This document shows, piece by piece, positions 44,605-55,305 of a stretch of 64,000 nt of DNA. Made by a program: the position numbers and the translations under genes. The DNA comes from Nephrocerus scutellatus. Taxonomy: Eukaryota; Arthropoda; Insecta; Diptera; Pipunculidae. The notes beneath the pieces were generated by a model. That model did not search any database and was not told where the DNA came from. It worked only from the letters and a program-made list of their open reading frames with translations. Each line of letters starts with the position of its first letter. Position 1 is the first letter of the stretch. The stretch covers positions 69,893,536 through 69,957,535 of the forward strand of contig OX352764.1 of assembly GCA_947095585.1 (NCBI GenBank), given 5' to 3'.

Positions 44605-44934
44605 AGTTGCACATGCTGCGAAGAGAAAATGAGAGAATTTAATTTGATCACCCATTTCAAAGGCAAATTGGAATGATGACTATACCACTTTCATGAGTTG
44701 CTAACTGGCCAGCTAACTAAGGAATAACTATACTGTCGCCATCAAGTATAGACGAGGTTAGCAGAGCTATAAGTTGGCTTAAAAATAATAAGGCTTTGGG
44801 ATAAGTTATCATCCCAGCGAAGCTGATTAAATGGAGGATCCGCATTACACCGTATAATATTTTGTCCTCTATCCTTCAAGAGAGGATAGCCACATACGCT
44901 AAGGTCGTTGTAGCAGTGAAGCTTTATCGCAGAA
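44605..44934 (+). pseudogene. RTE-like LINE fragment between two family H copies
   Basis: SPSSIDEVSRAISWLKNNKA then a frame break and IPAKLIKW: same pre-RT motif as 31.7 and 32.7 kb. The flanking strings ATCACCCATTTCAAAGGC and ATCGCCTATCTCAAAGGC (31536) also match. Confidence 0.65.
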
Positions 44935-46052
44935 ATAAAAAAAACAACCCATAAAAATTAATATTTTTCATGTAAATTCTTTAATAGGAGATGGGTACCT
45001 ATGTGTTAAAATTTGAAGAAAATCAAATCCGGAATTTCAAATTGATTGATTTTTAAAAAATTTACATGGACACCACACGGGTCTCATGGCCCTATCACTC
45101 CAACAAAAGTACAAAAAGTAATGTCCATCAGTGATACACAGTTGTTAAAAATTTGAAGAAAATCGAGCTAATTTTTAAAAAATTTATATGAGCGCCCCTT
45201 GGGCCTCAGGGCCCGTTCACTCCAAAAACTTTACAAAAAAGTTTGTCCGGAGTTCGGAGATACGGAGAAGAAAATCGGGTTAATTTTTTTGAAAAATTTT
45301 TATGGGTCTCACGACCCCGGCCATCAAAATTTTTGTAAAAAGTGTTGTCCATCGGAGATATACACGTATATAAATTTAAAAAAAAATCGGGTTAATTTTT
45401 TTTAAAAAAAATTTGGGGCCCAATGACCCTGGGGCCCGGGGTCTCCAAAAATTTTACAAAAAGTGTTTTTCATCGGAGATACATACGTATATAAAATTTG
45501 AAAAAATCGGGTAAATTTTTTTTTTAAATTTTGGGGCCCCACGAACACAGTGCCCGGCGTCACCAACATTTTTACAAAAAGTGTTGCCTATCGGAGATAC
45601 ACGCGTATATAAAATTTGAAGAAAATCGGGTTAATTTTTTTAAAACAATTTTATGGGGCCCCACGGGGCCCGGGGTCTCCAAAATTTTTACAAAAAGTGT
45701 TGTCTATCGAAGATACATGCGTATACAAAATTTGAAGAAATTCGGGTTATTTTTTTAAAAAAATTGTATGGGGTCCCACGAACCCGGGGCCCGGGGTCTC
45801 CAAAATTTTTACAACATTGTTGTCTATCAGAGATACACATGTGTATAAAATTTGAAAAAAATCGATTAAAATTTTGTAAAATATTTGTATGGGAGCCCCC
45901 CGACCCCGGGGCCCGAGAATGTGTTGTCTCCGGAAATACGCATGTGTGCAAAATTTCAATAAAATCGGACATTGGGAAGTGGGTTAAAAATTGATCAGAA
46001 AATCTGACCAGCCAGCCACGTGCACGCGAAGTTAATATAGAGAATTTAAAAA
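44935..46052 (+). mobile_element. Family H element, long copy
   Basis: Head AAAACAACCCATAAAAATTA and GTAAATTCTTTAATAGGAGA. About eight modules with variable GC blocks (GACCCCGGCC, GACCCTGGGGCCCGGGG, GAACCCGGGGCCC). The tail has ATTGGGAAGTGGGTTAAAAA, CCAGCCAGCCACGTGCACGC and TAATATAGAGAATTTAAAAA. Confidence 0.9.
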
Positions 46053-46097
46053 GTAGGTGCAAGAGGCAATAGATAGAAAAAAGCTGAAGAGAGAAAA

Positions 46098-46690
46098 ACG
46101 CACACATGTATATCCGGTGACAATACTTTCTATTAAAATTTGAGGCCCCTCGGACCTCGGGAACGGGGGGCTCCCATACAAAATTTTTAAAAAATGTACC
46201 CGATTTTCTTCAAATTTTATACGCATGTGTAAATTTGATGGACAACACTTTCTGTAAAAATTTGGAAGTGATCGGGCCACTGGGTCGGGGGGGCTCCCAT
46301 ATAAATATTATGAAAAAAGTTTCCGATTTTCTTCAAATTTTATACGCATGTGTATCTCGGATGGACAAAACTTTTTGTAAAATTTTTGAAGCGATTGGGC
46401 CCCGGGGTCGGGGGGCACCCATACAATTTTTTTTAACTATCAATTTTGAACGCACTTACTTAAGCCCGATTTTTCTAAAATTTTGTACACATGTGTATTT
46501 CCGGTGACAATACTTTCTTTTAAAATTTAGAAGTGATCGGGCTCCGTGGGGCTCCCATACAAATTTAAAATAGAAATTATCCGTTTTTTTTCAAATTTTA
46601 CACACATGTGTATACCCAATAAACAATACTTTTTCTAAAATTTGGTACTGATCGGGGTTCGGCCGTAAGGCCCTTATACATTTTTTAAAT
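46098..46690 (-). mobile_element. Family H element, minus orientation, split from its head
   Basis: Five modules in reverse orientation, facing the preceding copy. The missing head appears at 47150-47236 (GCGATTAGAGAATTTAGATG, TTTTTATGGGTTGTTTTTTA), so about 460 bases separate the parts. Confidence 0.75.
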
Positions 46691-47149
46691 ATCATAAAGT
46701 GGCATCAGATACCGTCGTAATTTAATGACTCTGTGCGGTGTGTGCTGCGCAGTCGGCTGCGCTGCTTGGTTTTAGTGAGTGGTGGAAAGAGAGAGAAATC
46801 TTAGCTCACGCACAAATGAACCCAGCAAATGAAACGAGACATATATGTTTTATGTTTAATTCAACTTACTTAATTACTGATTGTATTTTTATTGATGTCG
46901 TTTTTTGTTGTCGATATCAACTTACAGATAGAACAACAAGTTTTCGCAATATTCTGTCATTTCGCGTTTTCATAAATTAGTTCAGAGCAGTCAAAGAGTT
47001 CTTAAGATAAATGTTCGTGTTTCTTATTTGCTCAGAGTATGAGCGTGCTCTAAGTGCTCAGAATAAAATGATCTGAGCATTTTCAAATTTGACATCTGAT
47101 GTCAAATGTCTCTTTCGATGATTTTCTCCTACAATAAAAAAAAAATGAC
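46691..47149. other. Unassigned insert within family H
   Basis: Contains GCTGCGCAGTCGGCTGCGC and repeated CTGAGC/GCTCAG strings. No ORF or element recognised. Confidence 0.4.
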
Positions 47150-47236
47150 CCAGGATCGAAGGGCTCCCATAGCAATTTCTGCGATTAGAGAATTTAGATG
47201 AAAAATTTTAATTTTTATGGGTTGTTTTTTATTTAC
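47150..47236 (-). mobile_element. Head of a family H element
   Basis: Minus strand: AACCCATAAAAATTAAAATT, then TAAATTCTCTAATCGCAGAA. Probably the head of the copy at 46098-46690. Confidence 0.75.
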
Positions 47237-47950
47237 AAATTTAATGGCATCAGTTGTTGAGCGCGCCTTGCGGAAACAATATTGATGTTCTACAAGATCT
47301 CTTGATTATATTTTGGCTTCCTTTACCTTACCACCTCTAATTCGTTTAAAATCTTTTCCATTGTGTCGTGTAAATACATATTGCACGGTATGAGGATGAT
47401 TTGTCTGGTGCTTTTTTCTTTATGCATAAATCAAGCATGCTTGCAAACTCATTTGGATGGTTCCGAATTTCGATCCTGGGGTCTTATTATTTTGCATATA
47501 GCTGGCTGCCTTGATAAATTCCTCCATATCCGCTATAGCGGGCGTAATACCATCATCTATATCGCTAACCGTGCTGTTTAGCATATTGGGGCACGAACAG
47601 GGTGTAAAGGAGCTACGCTTAACTTTGCCATTACTGTTTTGTACGGGCTACTGCAATTTTAACTTCTTGACACAATTCCCTGAGGCATCTGCGTTTTCTT
47701 AACTATATGACCGTCCTAAGCTGTGATCGGACATTGCAATACTCACGAAGATCATCAATATGTTTCTACGCCTTAGTCTTTCATATTGCCATCTAGTCCG
47801 TTAGGCCGACGTAGTTCCGCGATTTCTTTACTCTACCAAGTTCTCCTGATTGTAGATACATTTTCGTTGGCCGATTAATATTTTCCTCGGAATTGCTGCA
47901 CCACAGGTTCTTTTTAGCGGGGTAATGATTTGAAACACAACTGAAACAGC
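47237..47950 (-). pseudogene. R1-like LINE RT fragment
   Basis: Minus strand, in broken frames: QKCGAA..IPRK linker (about 47920-47880), SDIDDGITPAIADMEEFIKA, ASYMQNNKTPGSKFG (about 47560-47450, pre-RT KNNK.PG motif), then YCFRKARSTTDAIKFVNK (about 47275-47237), the GFRKGRST motif of RT. The sequence between is shortened. It is cut by the family H head. Confidence 0.65.
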
Positions 47951-48945
47951 TAGTAATCTATATAAAAAAAAACTATTGACTGATAAATAATATTTTTATC
48001 CATGTTTCAATTTGGCTAATAATAATATTTTCAGCGTACCTTAATTGTCTGGACCATACATGTATGTACATATGTATTTTGTCCTCAACTTAATTTTCCA
48101 AGTACATAGTAACATTTTTCGCAATACATTACTAGCATTAATGTCTTATGACAAAAAATTTAAGTGTTCCAAGAAAAAGTCACTGTTGCAAAAATAATAA
48201 TAATTGCAAATCCTCTAGGTGACCAATTTTAATTAAATTTATTAAAATTCTTTCTTAATCATTTATACAATTATTCAGAGAAGCATGCGGACGAACTAAT
48301 AAAGTTAACATGAAGTACGTGAAATTGTTGTTTTCTCTCCTTTATCAGCGTTGTGTCTTAAAGCCTTTTGTTTTTGCCTGCATATATCTTTGCAGCAAAA
48401 ATAAGTTCTCTTGTCAATTAATCGAATTAACATAATTTAATGTACGCCTTATCCTTGTCGTTGGGCTCATCGTTTTCGTTATAGCACTTAAGAGTTTAAG
48501 AGTTTTACTCATTTTACCAATTTGCTGCTGACAAGCAACAACAAAGGCAAAATAAAGAAACATATAAAAGACACATGTGCAAGTACATAGCACTGCTTGT
48601 AGAAAATATACACACCATCATATGAAAAATCTGAGAAATTATGTTCGCTGCTTTTCGCTTGGTAAGTTCTTGATGTAGGTCGTAAAATTCCACGATACCT
48701 GGCCGAAGAACCAATACAGATTCAATTGATGCACAATTTTCAGCCCATATTACTTTCCCAGTAGTAATCAGGTTCTCGGAGTGCCATGTAAAGAGTTTTT
48801 CAATTCATTCATTTTTCCAATTGCGTTTCTTAGCATTCATAAAATGCAATTACACCCACAAAAAATGACTGTTTAACGCGGTCTCAACCTCAAGTCCACG
48901 GTCTATGCCAATAACCCCATTAGACGATCTTATCGAAACACCGTC
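47951..48945. other. Unassigned AT-rich sequence
   Basis: No coding or repeat signal recognised. Confidence 0.5.
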
Positions 48946-49239
48946 ATGAAAAATTAATTGGCGTTTCTACGGTATCCTCGCGAACGGTATTTTTGCCCCA
49001 CCTCAGCAAACCGTACTATACCAATTAACCCCCATACCTCCTTTTAAATACTTAGAAAAATGCATTTTTCTAAAAAAAAAAACTCAAAACTTTGGATGCC
49101 CCTCCCACCTAAAGTGGGCGTCTCCCCCAAACAAGATGGCGATTTTCGCAATCTGCTCAATTAGGGCTTTATGGTGAGGGTGTCAAGAAGGCCAAATCGA
49201 AGAACGCGTGTACCGTAGTTTAGCCAATTAATTTTTCAA
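48946..49239. mobile_element. MITE, about 294 bp
   Basis: Inverted ends: TGAAAAATTAATTGGCGTTT then CTACGGTATCCTCGCG on the left, and TGAAAAATTAATTGGCTAAA then CTACGGTACACGCG when the right end is reversed. The interior is unusually GC-rich for the region. The target duplication is unclear. Confidence 0.75.
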
Positions 49240-49261
49240 GTGGTATCTCAAACTAACTTTG

Positions 49262-49376
49262 CCTTTAAAATTTTCTATATTAACTTCGCATCCGCATGTG
49301 TTTGTATGTTTGTTTGTTTGTCGCCAAATCTTGTGATCAATTTTAAATGCTCTTTCTGAAACCCGATTTTTTCAAA
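49262..49376 (-). mobile_element. Family H tail piece
   Basis: Plus strand: AATTTTCTATATTAACTTCG, a GTTTGTTTG tetranucleotide run at 49306-49320, CAAATCTTGTGATCAATTTT and AAACCCGATTTTTTCAAACC. Ends where LINE J begins. Confidence 0.75.
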
Positions 49377-49377
49377 C

Positions 49378-50905
49378 CTCGCTCACTTCAGCTTGTGTTT
49401 TGAATGCCTGTGGATCATAGTGATGTGAGAGGACAGAGCTTGACAGAGCATTCCATATACGTGTTGTACAGCTGAAGACCGAATCCCTTAACTTAACTGT
49501 ACGTCCGAAGATGGACTTGAGGGTAAATTGATGAGCATTTGAGGCGCCACGAGTATTGCGGTTGAATTCAAGGAGAGGTGGCATGCAGCTGGCTATTTCA
49601 GGTAGAACAAACAATAAAACAGTAACACGCAGGAAACGTTCATGCGGTGTTCAAGCGAATCTATTGATTTCGCTATATTTGCGTAACCGATAAGTTTTAT
49701 CGCGCGGTTGTGTATTCTATCTTTCTATCTAGCTAATGCAAGGTAGTGTTAGGCGCACCAGACTAGATATGGCAATTGTACTCAAGCTTAGGGCGAATAA
49801 AAGCCTTGTAGATAGTAGGCAGATCAGAGGGAGTAAACCTAAACATTTCACAGAATTTTTGGCGACGGTAAATATGTGGTCATTCCAATGAAGATTGTCG
49901 TTAAAGCACATACCGAGAATTGCGAGATTTTCAGATTCCTCGATGCAAGTGCCATTCGTAGATAATGGCATGTGATTTAGGATTCGCTTGGACGACAGGA
50001 GACAGGTTTGGGTTTTGGAAGCGTTAAATTCTACTTAATTGTTGTCTTTCCATTGTATTATGCTGTCTAGGTTGGAACTTTTCCAAATTGATGCAAAGAC
50101 CGGTTCCACTGTTCGGTGAGATATACCATCAAATCATCAGTAGAACGTTGCCCACGAAATCCATAATGCAGGTCACTAAGGATTTAGTTGGTTTCAACAT
50201 ATTTGTTGAGCTGAAAATTGATCAGCGTTTCCATGACCTTGGAAAGAATGAATGTAAGTGCTATGGGTCGGTACGAAGAAGAAGACGACAGCTCGCCTTT
50301 TTTTTGGGTATGGGCTGGACAAAGGCTGTTTTCCAACTTCTCGGTAATAGATGTTAAAGCTTACGCAATGATAATGCCAACTTGGAAGAACACCTTTTCA
50401 GAACTATGGGGGAAATACCATCTGGCCCAGCGGATTTGTGAGTGTTGAAATCGCTTTAAACTCTAGCAACTGAACAATTGCGAATGAATATCTGTCCCAT
50501 AGAGTGTTTAATACTCTGAGGTGCATGAAGCAGCGTAGAGCTAGCTGCGAAATGCGCAGAAAACAGATTGGCCTTGTCTATAAAGCTGACAATTGGAATG
50601 TCATTATAAATGAGCGTTGGAATCGACGACGAGGCTGTACTTTTGATTCTTTTCACGAAAGACTAACAATTTTTACTACCTTTGGGACATTGTAGTATTT
50701 TTTGCCTTAATTTTTGGTCGTAGGCGAATTTCACTCGCCGAAGATGGGCATTACAATCATTTCTGGCTCGTATAAAATTTGTTCGGTTTTCCTCTGTAGG
50801 GTTTGCTTTGTAAAATACCTATCTAATCGTAGATGCATCTTTACAGCTCAAGTCATACCATACATCTTCCTTTGGTTTAATAGACTTATTCCTATAAGGG
50901 ATAAA
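49378..50905 (-). pseudogene. Family J LINE, minus copy, palm deleted
   Basis: From high coordinates: KEDVWYDLSCKDAS (about 50870-50830), LRRVKFAYDQKLRQKILQCP (about 50750-50690), RIKSTASSSIPTLIYNDIPI (50656-50590). RT motif pieces run at 50400-50100 in other frames up to about the GQRST region. The sequence then jumps to WKDNN..EFNASKTQTCLLSSKR (about 50060-50000) and ESENLAILGMCFNDNLHWND (49940-49890). The C-terminal RNTRGASNAHQFTLKSIFGR is at 49555-49490. The FADD palm is absent, as in the 42 kb copy but with a different breakpoint. Confidence 0.8.
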
Positions 50906-51186
50906 TAAGGATTTAAGATTAGATTAAGATATTTTTATTAAACATTAAAGTAATATACAATTTTGATTTAAAACTAAACTTATAACTAATCTTAATATGT
51001 GTCGGCTCAACAATAGGGGCCCGACGTATTTACATTGTCTGTTTTTTGGTATTGTTTATTTTTAAACAATATTTTTTACTACTTAATCTACTACATGTTT
51101 ATTTTTAAGGGAATTAAATTTTAAACAATAATTTTAAAATAAAATAAGAACGAAAAATATTAAGCGGCGTATAAACAGGGCGAACT
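50906..51186. other. AT-rich 3' flank of two LINEs
   Basis: Includes TTAAATATTTTTCG-type sequence and ATTAAGATATTTTTATTAAA. It may hold the 3' UTR of the Jockey-like LINE. Confidence 0.4.
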
Positions 51187-52955
51187 TCAGCCTCTGTAAT
51201 ATTGGTTGCCCGCCTTCTCGTAGAAGGAGACGTCTTGATTGTTAAAGATGTCATCGAATCTAGCATCAGTGCATCCTCTTATGTGTATGTACCGGTGACT
51301 TGGCTCGATTTCCTCGATTCGCAGTCCTTGCATCTCAGGACTTGGATGTGTTTCCAATGCGTCGACGAATTTCCTCGCCATTCGGAACAAGTGGTCAGTT
51401 ATTGGCAGCAGACCTGCTGCTTCGTATAGTTTTGTAGTCGACACAAACTTATAGCTGTTTGTCACCCTCCAGAGTCCTGTACAGATCCTTAGTACCTTCC
51501 TTTCAAATAGGGAGATCTTCTTCATCGTTGTTGGTGAGATGGTGAACCATATGGGGTAGCCATAGGTTATCACTGGCCTGATGAGTTGCTTGTAGATAAG
51601 CAGCCTGGTGTTGTTGGACAGACCGTTTCGTCTTTTAAGTAGCGGGTGCACCAAATGAAGAGCGTAGTTCGCTTTTTTCATTGTTTTGTCGATGTGAGAG
51701 TTAAACTTGAGCCTCTCAGTAAAGTTGATTCCCAGGTACTTAGTCTCTGACTTGGTGTTTATTGTTGTGTTATCCGGAAGGGTGATTTTTAAGGCTCTGC
51801 ACCGGCGTGCGATTTGTGGGTTAATCCGCCATGAAGATGCTATACAGGACTGGTCCAAGTCTGGAACCTTGAGGAAATCCGGCTTCGATCCTTTTCCTTG
51901 TCGATGGGTGGTCGTACACCTGTACAAAGAAGACCCTGTTAAAAAGAAAATTTTTAATTATTTTTACAATATAATTGGGGAAACCAAAACTAATAAGCTT
52001 GTACAGTAGCCCGTTTATCCAGACACTATCGAAAGCTTTTTCGATGTCTAACAAACAGGCCACTGTACTACTTTTGACGTTCAGTCCTTTAGTGACGTCA
52101 CTGTGAAGCTTCAGCAGAGGGTGCAGCGTAGAGTGCTTCTCTCGGAAACCGTACTGAAAGGAAGGAATAAGATTTCTTTCCGTACAAAACGTATTGATCT
52201 TTTTACGGAGCAATGATTCCAATACTTTACTGATACAACACAGTAGAGCTATTGGACGGTAAACAGTTACGCTGGAGCGGTCAGTTTTCTTGGGTACTGG
52301 TACTACCTTGGCCACCTTCCAGTTGTCCGGAAAGTAGCCATTGTTTAGGCAATTGTTGAAAATGATGGTTAACATCAAAATTACCACACCCGGTAACTTT
52401 TTAAGCAAAAAGTTAAAAATCCCATCTGTGCCTGATAATTTTTTGAGTTTCCACTCATAATCAAATCATTGACAACAGCTGTTCCGGTAAACATATCGAC
52501 GTCTACGGGTGCGTTGGCGCGATTTTTTTCACTGAACTGCACTATAGTATTTCCTGGAGAAGTGGTGTCTTCCACAAGACTTTCAACCTCTTCCAAGAAA
52601 TCTGGAAGATGCGTTGGTGGTCGGTCCGTAAAGCTCCTTTCAAAATGGCAGGGAAAGGCTTCCGCTTTCTCAGCAGCGCTGGATACTGTTCGAAGGAATA
52701 AATAAGGATGATGTTTGTGATTGCATCAGCGGCGGCATCCACGTTGCTATCGCAAAACAATAGCGACCAGTTAATTCTCCCAAAGAAGTTGTTAAGGTCG
52801 TCCCGATTGGCTTTCTCGTATTCCGTACTGTTTTTTTGGGAGTTTTTTTTCTCTAACTACGTGGTTTATTAACGAGAAATTAGCTAATACTACACAATGG
52901 TCTGACGAGCCTACAGGCGATAATACATTGATGGAGTATTTATCAGGACGAGAGG
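51187..52955 (-). pseudogene. Jockey-type LINE: endonuclease end and RT lacking the YADD box
   Basis: Minus strand: endonuclease end YSINVLSPVGSSDHCVVLA (about 52945-52890). RT domain 52408-51821 has VPVPKKTDRSSVTVYRPIAL, CLLDIEKAFDSVW (catalytic Asp, about 52058-52018) and GFPQGSRLGPVLYSIFMAD. At about 51835 it passes directly into INPQIARRCRALKITLPDNT in the next frame, so the segment with YADD and the following helix is gone. The thumb and C-terminus (KYLGINFTERLKFNSHIDKT, RPVITYGYPIW) run to the stop at 51187. The copy is otherwise well preserved, with long open stretches, so it is fairly young. It cannot reverse-transcribe. Confidence 0.88.
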
Positions 52956-53152
52956 TAAGGTATACACTTGTGTATCACCGATGACAACGATTTCTGCAAA
53001 AATTTGAACAAGGGTGCAAATCCGATAACAAAAACTTTTATACAAATTTGGTAGTGATCGAGTAGCAAGGATTCAAATACTTTTTTTTTTTCAAAATTAT
53101 CCGATTTTATTCAAACTTTGCACACATGTGTACCTCCGATAGGCGTCCGGCT
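52956..53152 (-). mobile_element. Family H element, part 1
   Basis: Modules with ACACTTGTGTATCACCGATG and CTTTGCACACATGTGTACCT. Interrupted by the MITE at 53153. Confidence 0.7.
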
Positions 53153-53520
53153 GATTGTTCTCGCACAATTATTGCTAAGTAATTAATCTCGCACAGTTAT
53201 TCTCTTTCTTCTCAGCAAATTCTTCTAAATATTTTAGTTTGCTAATATATAAAATTACTTAAAAAATTAAGCGAGAAAAACTTAACTGGTTATTTAATTA
53301 TTATTATTATTTATTATTTAAAAAGTAATACTATTTCAAATTTAAAGGAACGAAATGTATAGTTGCTAAATTATTTTTATTATTGTTTATTATTTATTCA
53401 CGAAATATTGCACGCCGTAACGCTATAATCTTTAACAAAAATATTTGAGAATAATTGTGCGATAATAATTGCCTAAGTAGAATTGTCCAAGAACAATATT
53501 TGTGCGAGAACAATTAGCAT
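53153..53520. mobile_element. MITE with ATTGTTCTCGCACAA ends
   Basis: The left end GCTGATTGTTCTCGCACAAT and the right end reversed GCTAATTGTTCTCGCACAAA are inverted repeats. A second inverted pair inside reads TCTCGCACAGTTATTCTC and TATCGCACAATTATTCTC. AT-rich centre, no ORF. It splits a family H element. Confidence 0.8.
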
Positions 53521-53770
53521 AGACTCCTCCGAAAGCTCTTACATATTTTTTGTTCCAAAATTTACCAAATTTTATTCAAACTTTGCACACAGGTGTATCT
53601 CCGATGACAGCACTTTATATTAAAACTTGGAAGTAATCGGGCTCCAGTGCCGAGGGGCTGCTATATTAATTTCTTCAAAATTAGCCCCATTATATTCAAA
53701 CTTTGCAACATGTGTATATCCGATTAAAGAATTTACATGCAAAATTTTAGTTTTTATGGGTTGTTTTTTT
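53521..53770 (-). mobile_element. Family H element, part 2 with head
   Basis: Modules resume (ACTTTGCACACAGGTGTATC, GGGCTCCAGTGCCGAGGGGC) and end at the head ATTAAAGAATTTACATGC, TTTTTATGGGTTG. Confidence 0.75.
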
Positions 53771-53847
53771 ATTTAGTCTAGTTTTTGTTTTAGTTTTTTA
53801 GTTTTGTCATACAAGTTTAGTTAGATAAAAATTGTAGCTTAACTAAA

Positions 53848-54045
53848 ATGTTGTAGGCGTCGTGCCTCCAGGGTTAGTGCGTTGGACTTTTAAGCAAAAG
53901 GTTAGAGGTTCGAATCCCAGAAAACACCAAATGTATTTTTCACAGTACCAACTCTCGCGAATGTCTGTGTGCAAAAATATAACAAGAACAACACGAATGG
54001 TCGCGAGAAGCTAGCCTTGAACAGCAACGGGTCTGTCATGACAAA
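53848..54045 (+). mobile_element. SINE copy with a different tRNA-like head and shortened body
   Basis: GTAGGCGTCGTGCCTCCAGG, GGTTAGTGCGTTGGACT, AGAGGTTCGAATCCCAGAA (B box), then CACAGTACCAACTCTCGCG. The body lacks the TAATAACTTGTCACGG section and has no ATT tail. Its A-box region differs from the other copies, suggesting a subfamily. Confidence 0.75.
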
Positions 54046-54316
54046 TTCCAGTCGATTTGAGAGTAAGCCAAATAGTTTTTTGGTGAACAACCTTTCAACG
54101 AAAATGTTTTACTATTTGCACTACCATCTTTCAACTTTTATATTTTGGCTGGTATATTTGGAATTGTGTATTTGTGCATTTTTTTTAATAATCCAAACCA
54201 AAGGGCTGTAATTACCACACAGTAAGCTGACGATTAATTTGTCATACTATTTTTCTTTATGAAACCTAGGCTTAGTAGGCTTTTTTAGTATATAAAAATT
54301 ATTTCATTTTTGTACT

Positions 54317-54837
54317 AAAAAAAACAACCCATAAAAATTAAAATTTTTCTTGTAAATTCTCTAATCGAGGATACACACACGCATACACACACACACACTG
54401 CGTGCTCGTTTTGTGGCAAAATCATCCACCAAATGACGCAGCGGACGCGAACAGCACTGCTCACAAAGCACAGAGCTCAGACTTTGCCGTGATCTGATGC
54501 GATATAGCGATATTTAAAAATTTTATATTGGGGTCCCCAAGGGGCCGATCGCTCCAAATTTTCACAAAAAGTGTTTTCCATCGAAGACACATATGTGTAC
54601 AAAATTTAAAGAAAATCGTGTAAATTTCGTAAAATATTTGTATGGAAGCCCCCCGACCCCGCGGCCCGAGGGGCCTCAAATTTTAATAGAATAGTGTTGT
54701 CATGGGAGATATACATGTGTACAAAATTTCAATAAAATCGGGCTGTAGGAAGTGGGTTAAAAATTGATCACAAGATTTGGCCAGCCAGCCAGCCAGACAG
54801 CCACGGGCAAGTGAAGTTAATATAGAGAATTTAAAAA
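54317..54837 (+). mobile_element. Family H element, complete ends
   Basis: Head AAAACAACCCATAAAAATTA, GTAAATTCTCTAATCGAGG. An ACAC microsatellite lies at 54372-54400, about three modules follow, and the tail is CCAGCCAGCCAGCCAGACAG, CCACGGGCAAGTGAAGTTAA, TATAGAGAATTTAAAAA. Confidence 0.88.
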
Positions 54838-54904
54838 GGGTAGGCTGTGTCGGATACAAAGCCTCGGGTTTTGAGCGTGACAACGTCTGCCCAGGACATA
54901 AGAA

Positions 54905-55305
54905 AAGAAAACAAAGATCTTCTTGTCTGTGAGACGGATACACGATCGGACATCTCAAAATCAAAAAATGGCATAGTTCCCAAAATTCCAGACCCTATTA
55001 GCCACATCCCAGATTTTTAATAGGAACAAGCCTTATAGTCGTATCTTAGTCCTACATACCGAATTTTATATAAATCGTTTTTATACAAATTGCTTAGTTC
55101 CCAAAATTCCATACCTAATGACCATATCCTCTTACAGTAATAAAAAAAAATATATGTATATTAAATAACTTATTTTATTTACTATAGGAAATGAGGTATA
55201 AGATTGTGACATTTAACATGGGACATTGTCTGATAACAGTGTCACATTTTACAGTGTAACATTGAACATTCCACTTTTTAAACATGTACCCCTTAAACCT
55301 TGTAC
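54905..55305 (+). mobile_element. Family P element, short copy
   Basis: Head GATCTTCTTGTCTGTGAGAC, one unit plus a partial (CCCAAAATTCCAGACCCTAT, CATACCGAATTTTATATAAA), tail GTGACATTTAACATGGGACA and GTACCCCTTAAACCTTGTA. The same ends as at 39505-40580 with fewer internal units. Confidence 0.8.

Noticed and set aside
43592..46507. Many recurring open stretches with NFYKKCCPSEIHMCIKFEEN-like peptides
   Set aside because: They follow the ~122-bp module of family H, change frame between modules, appear on both strands and lack any start or promoter logic.
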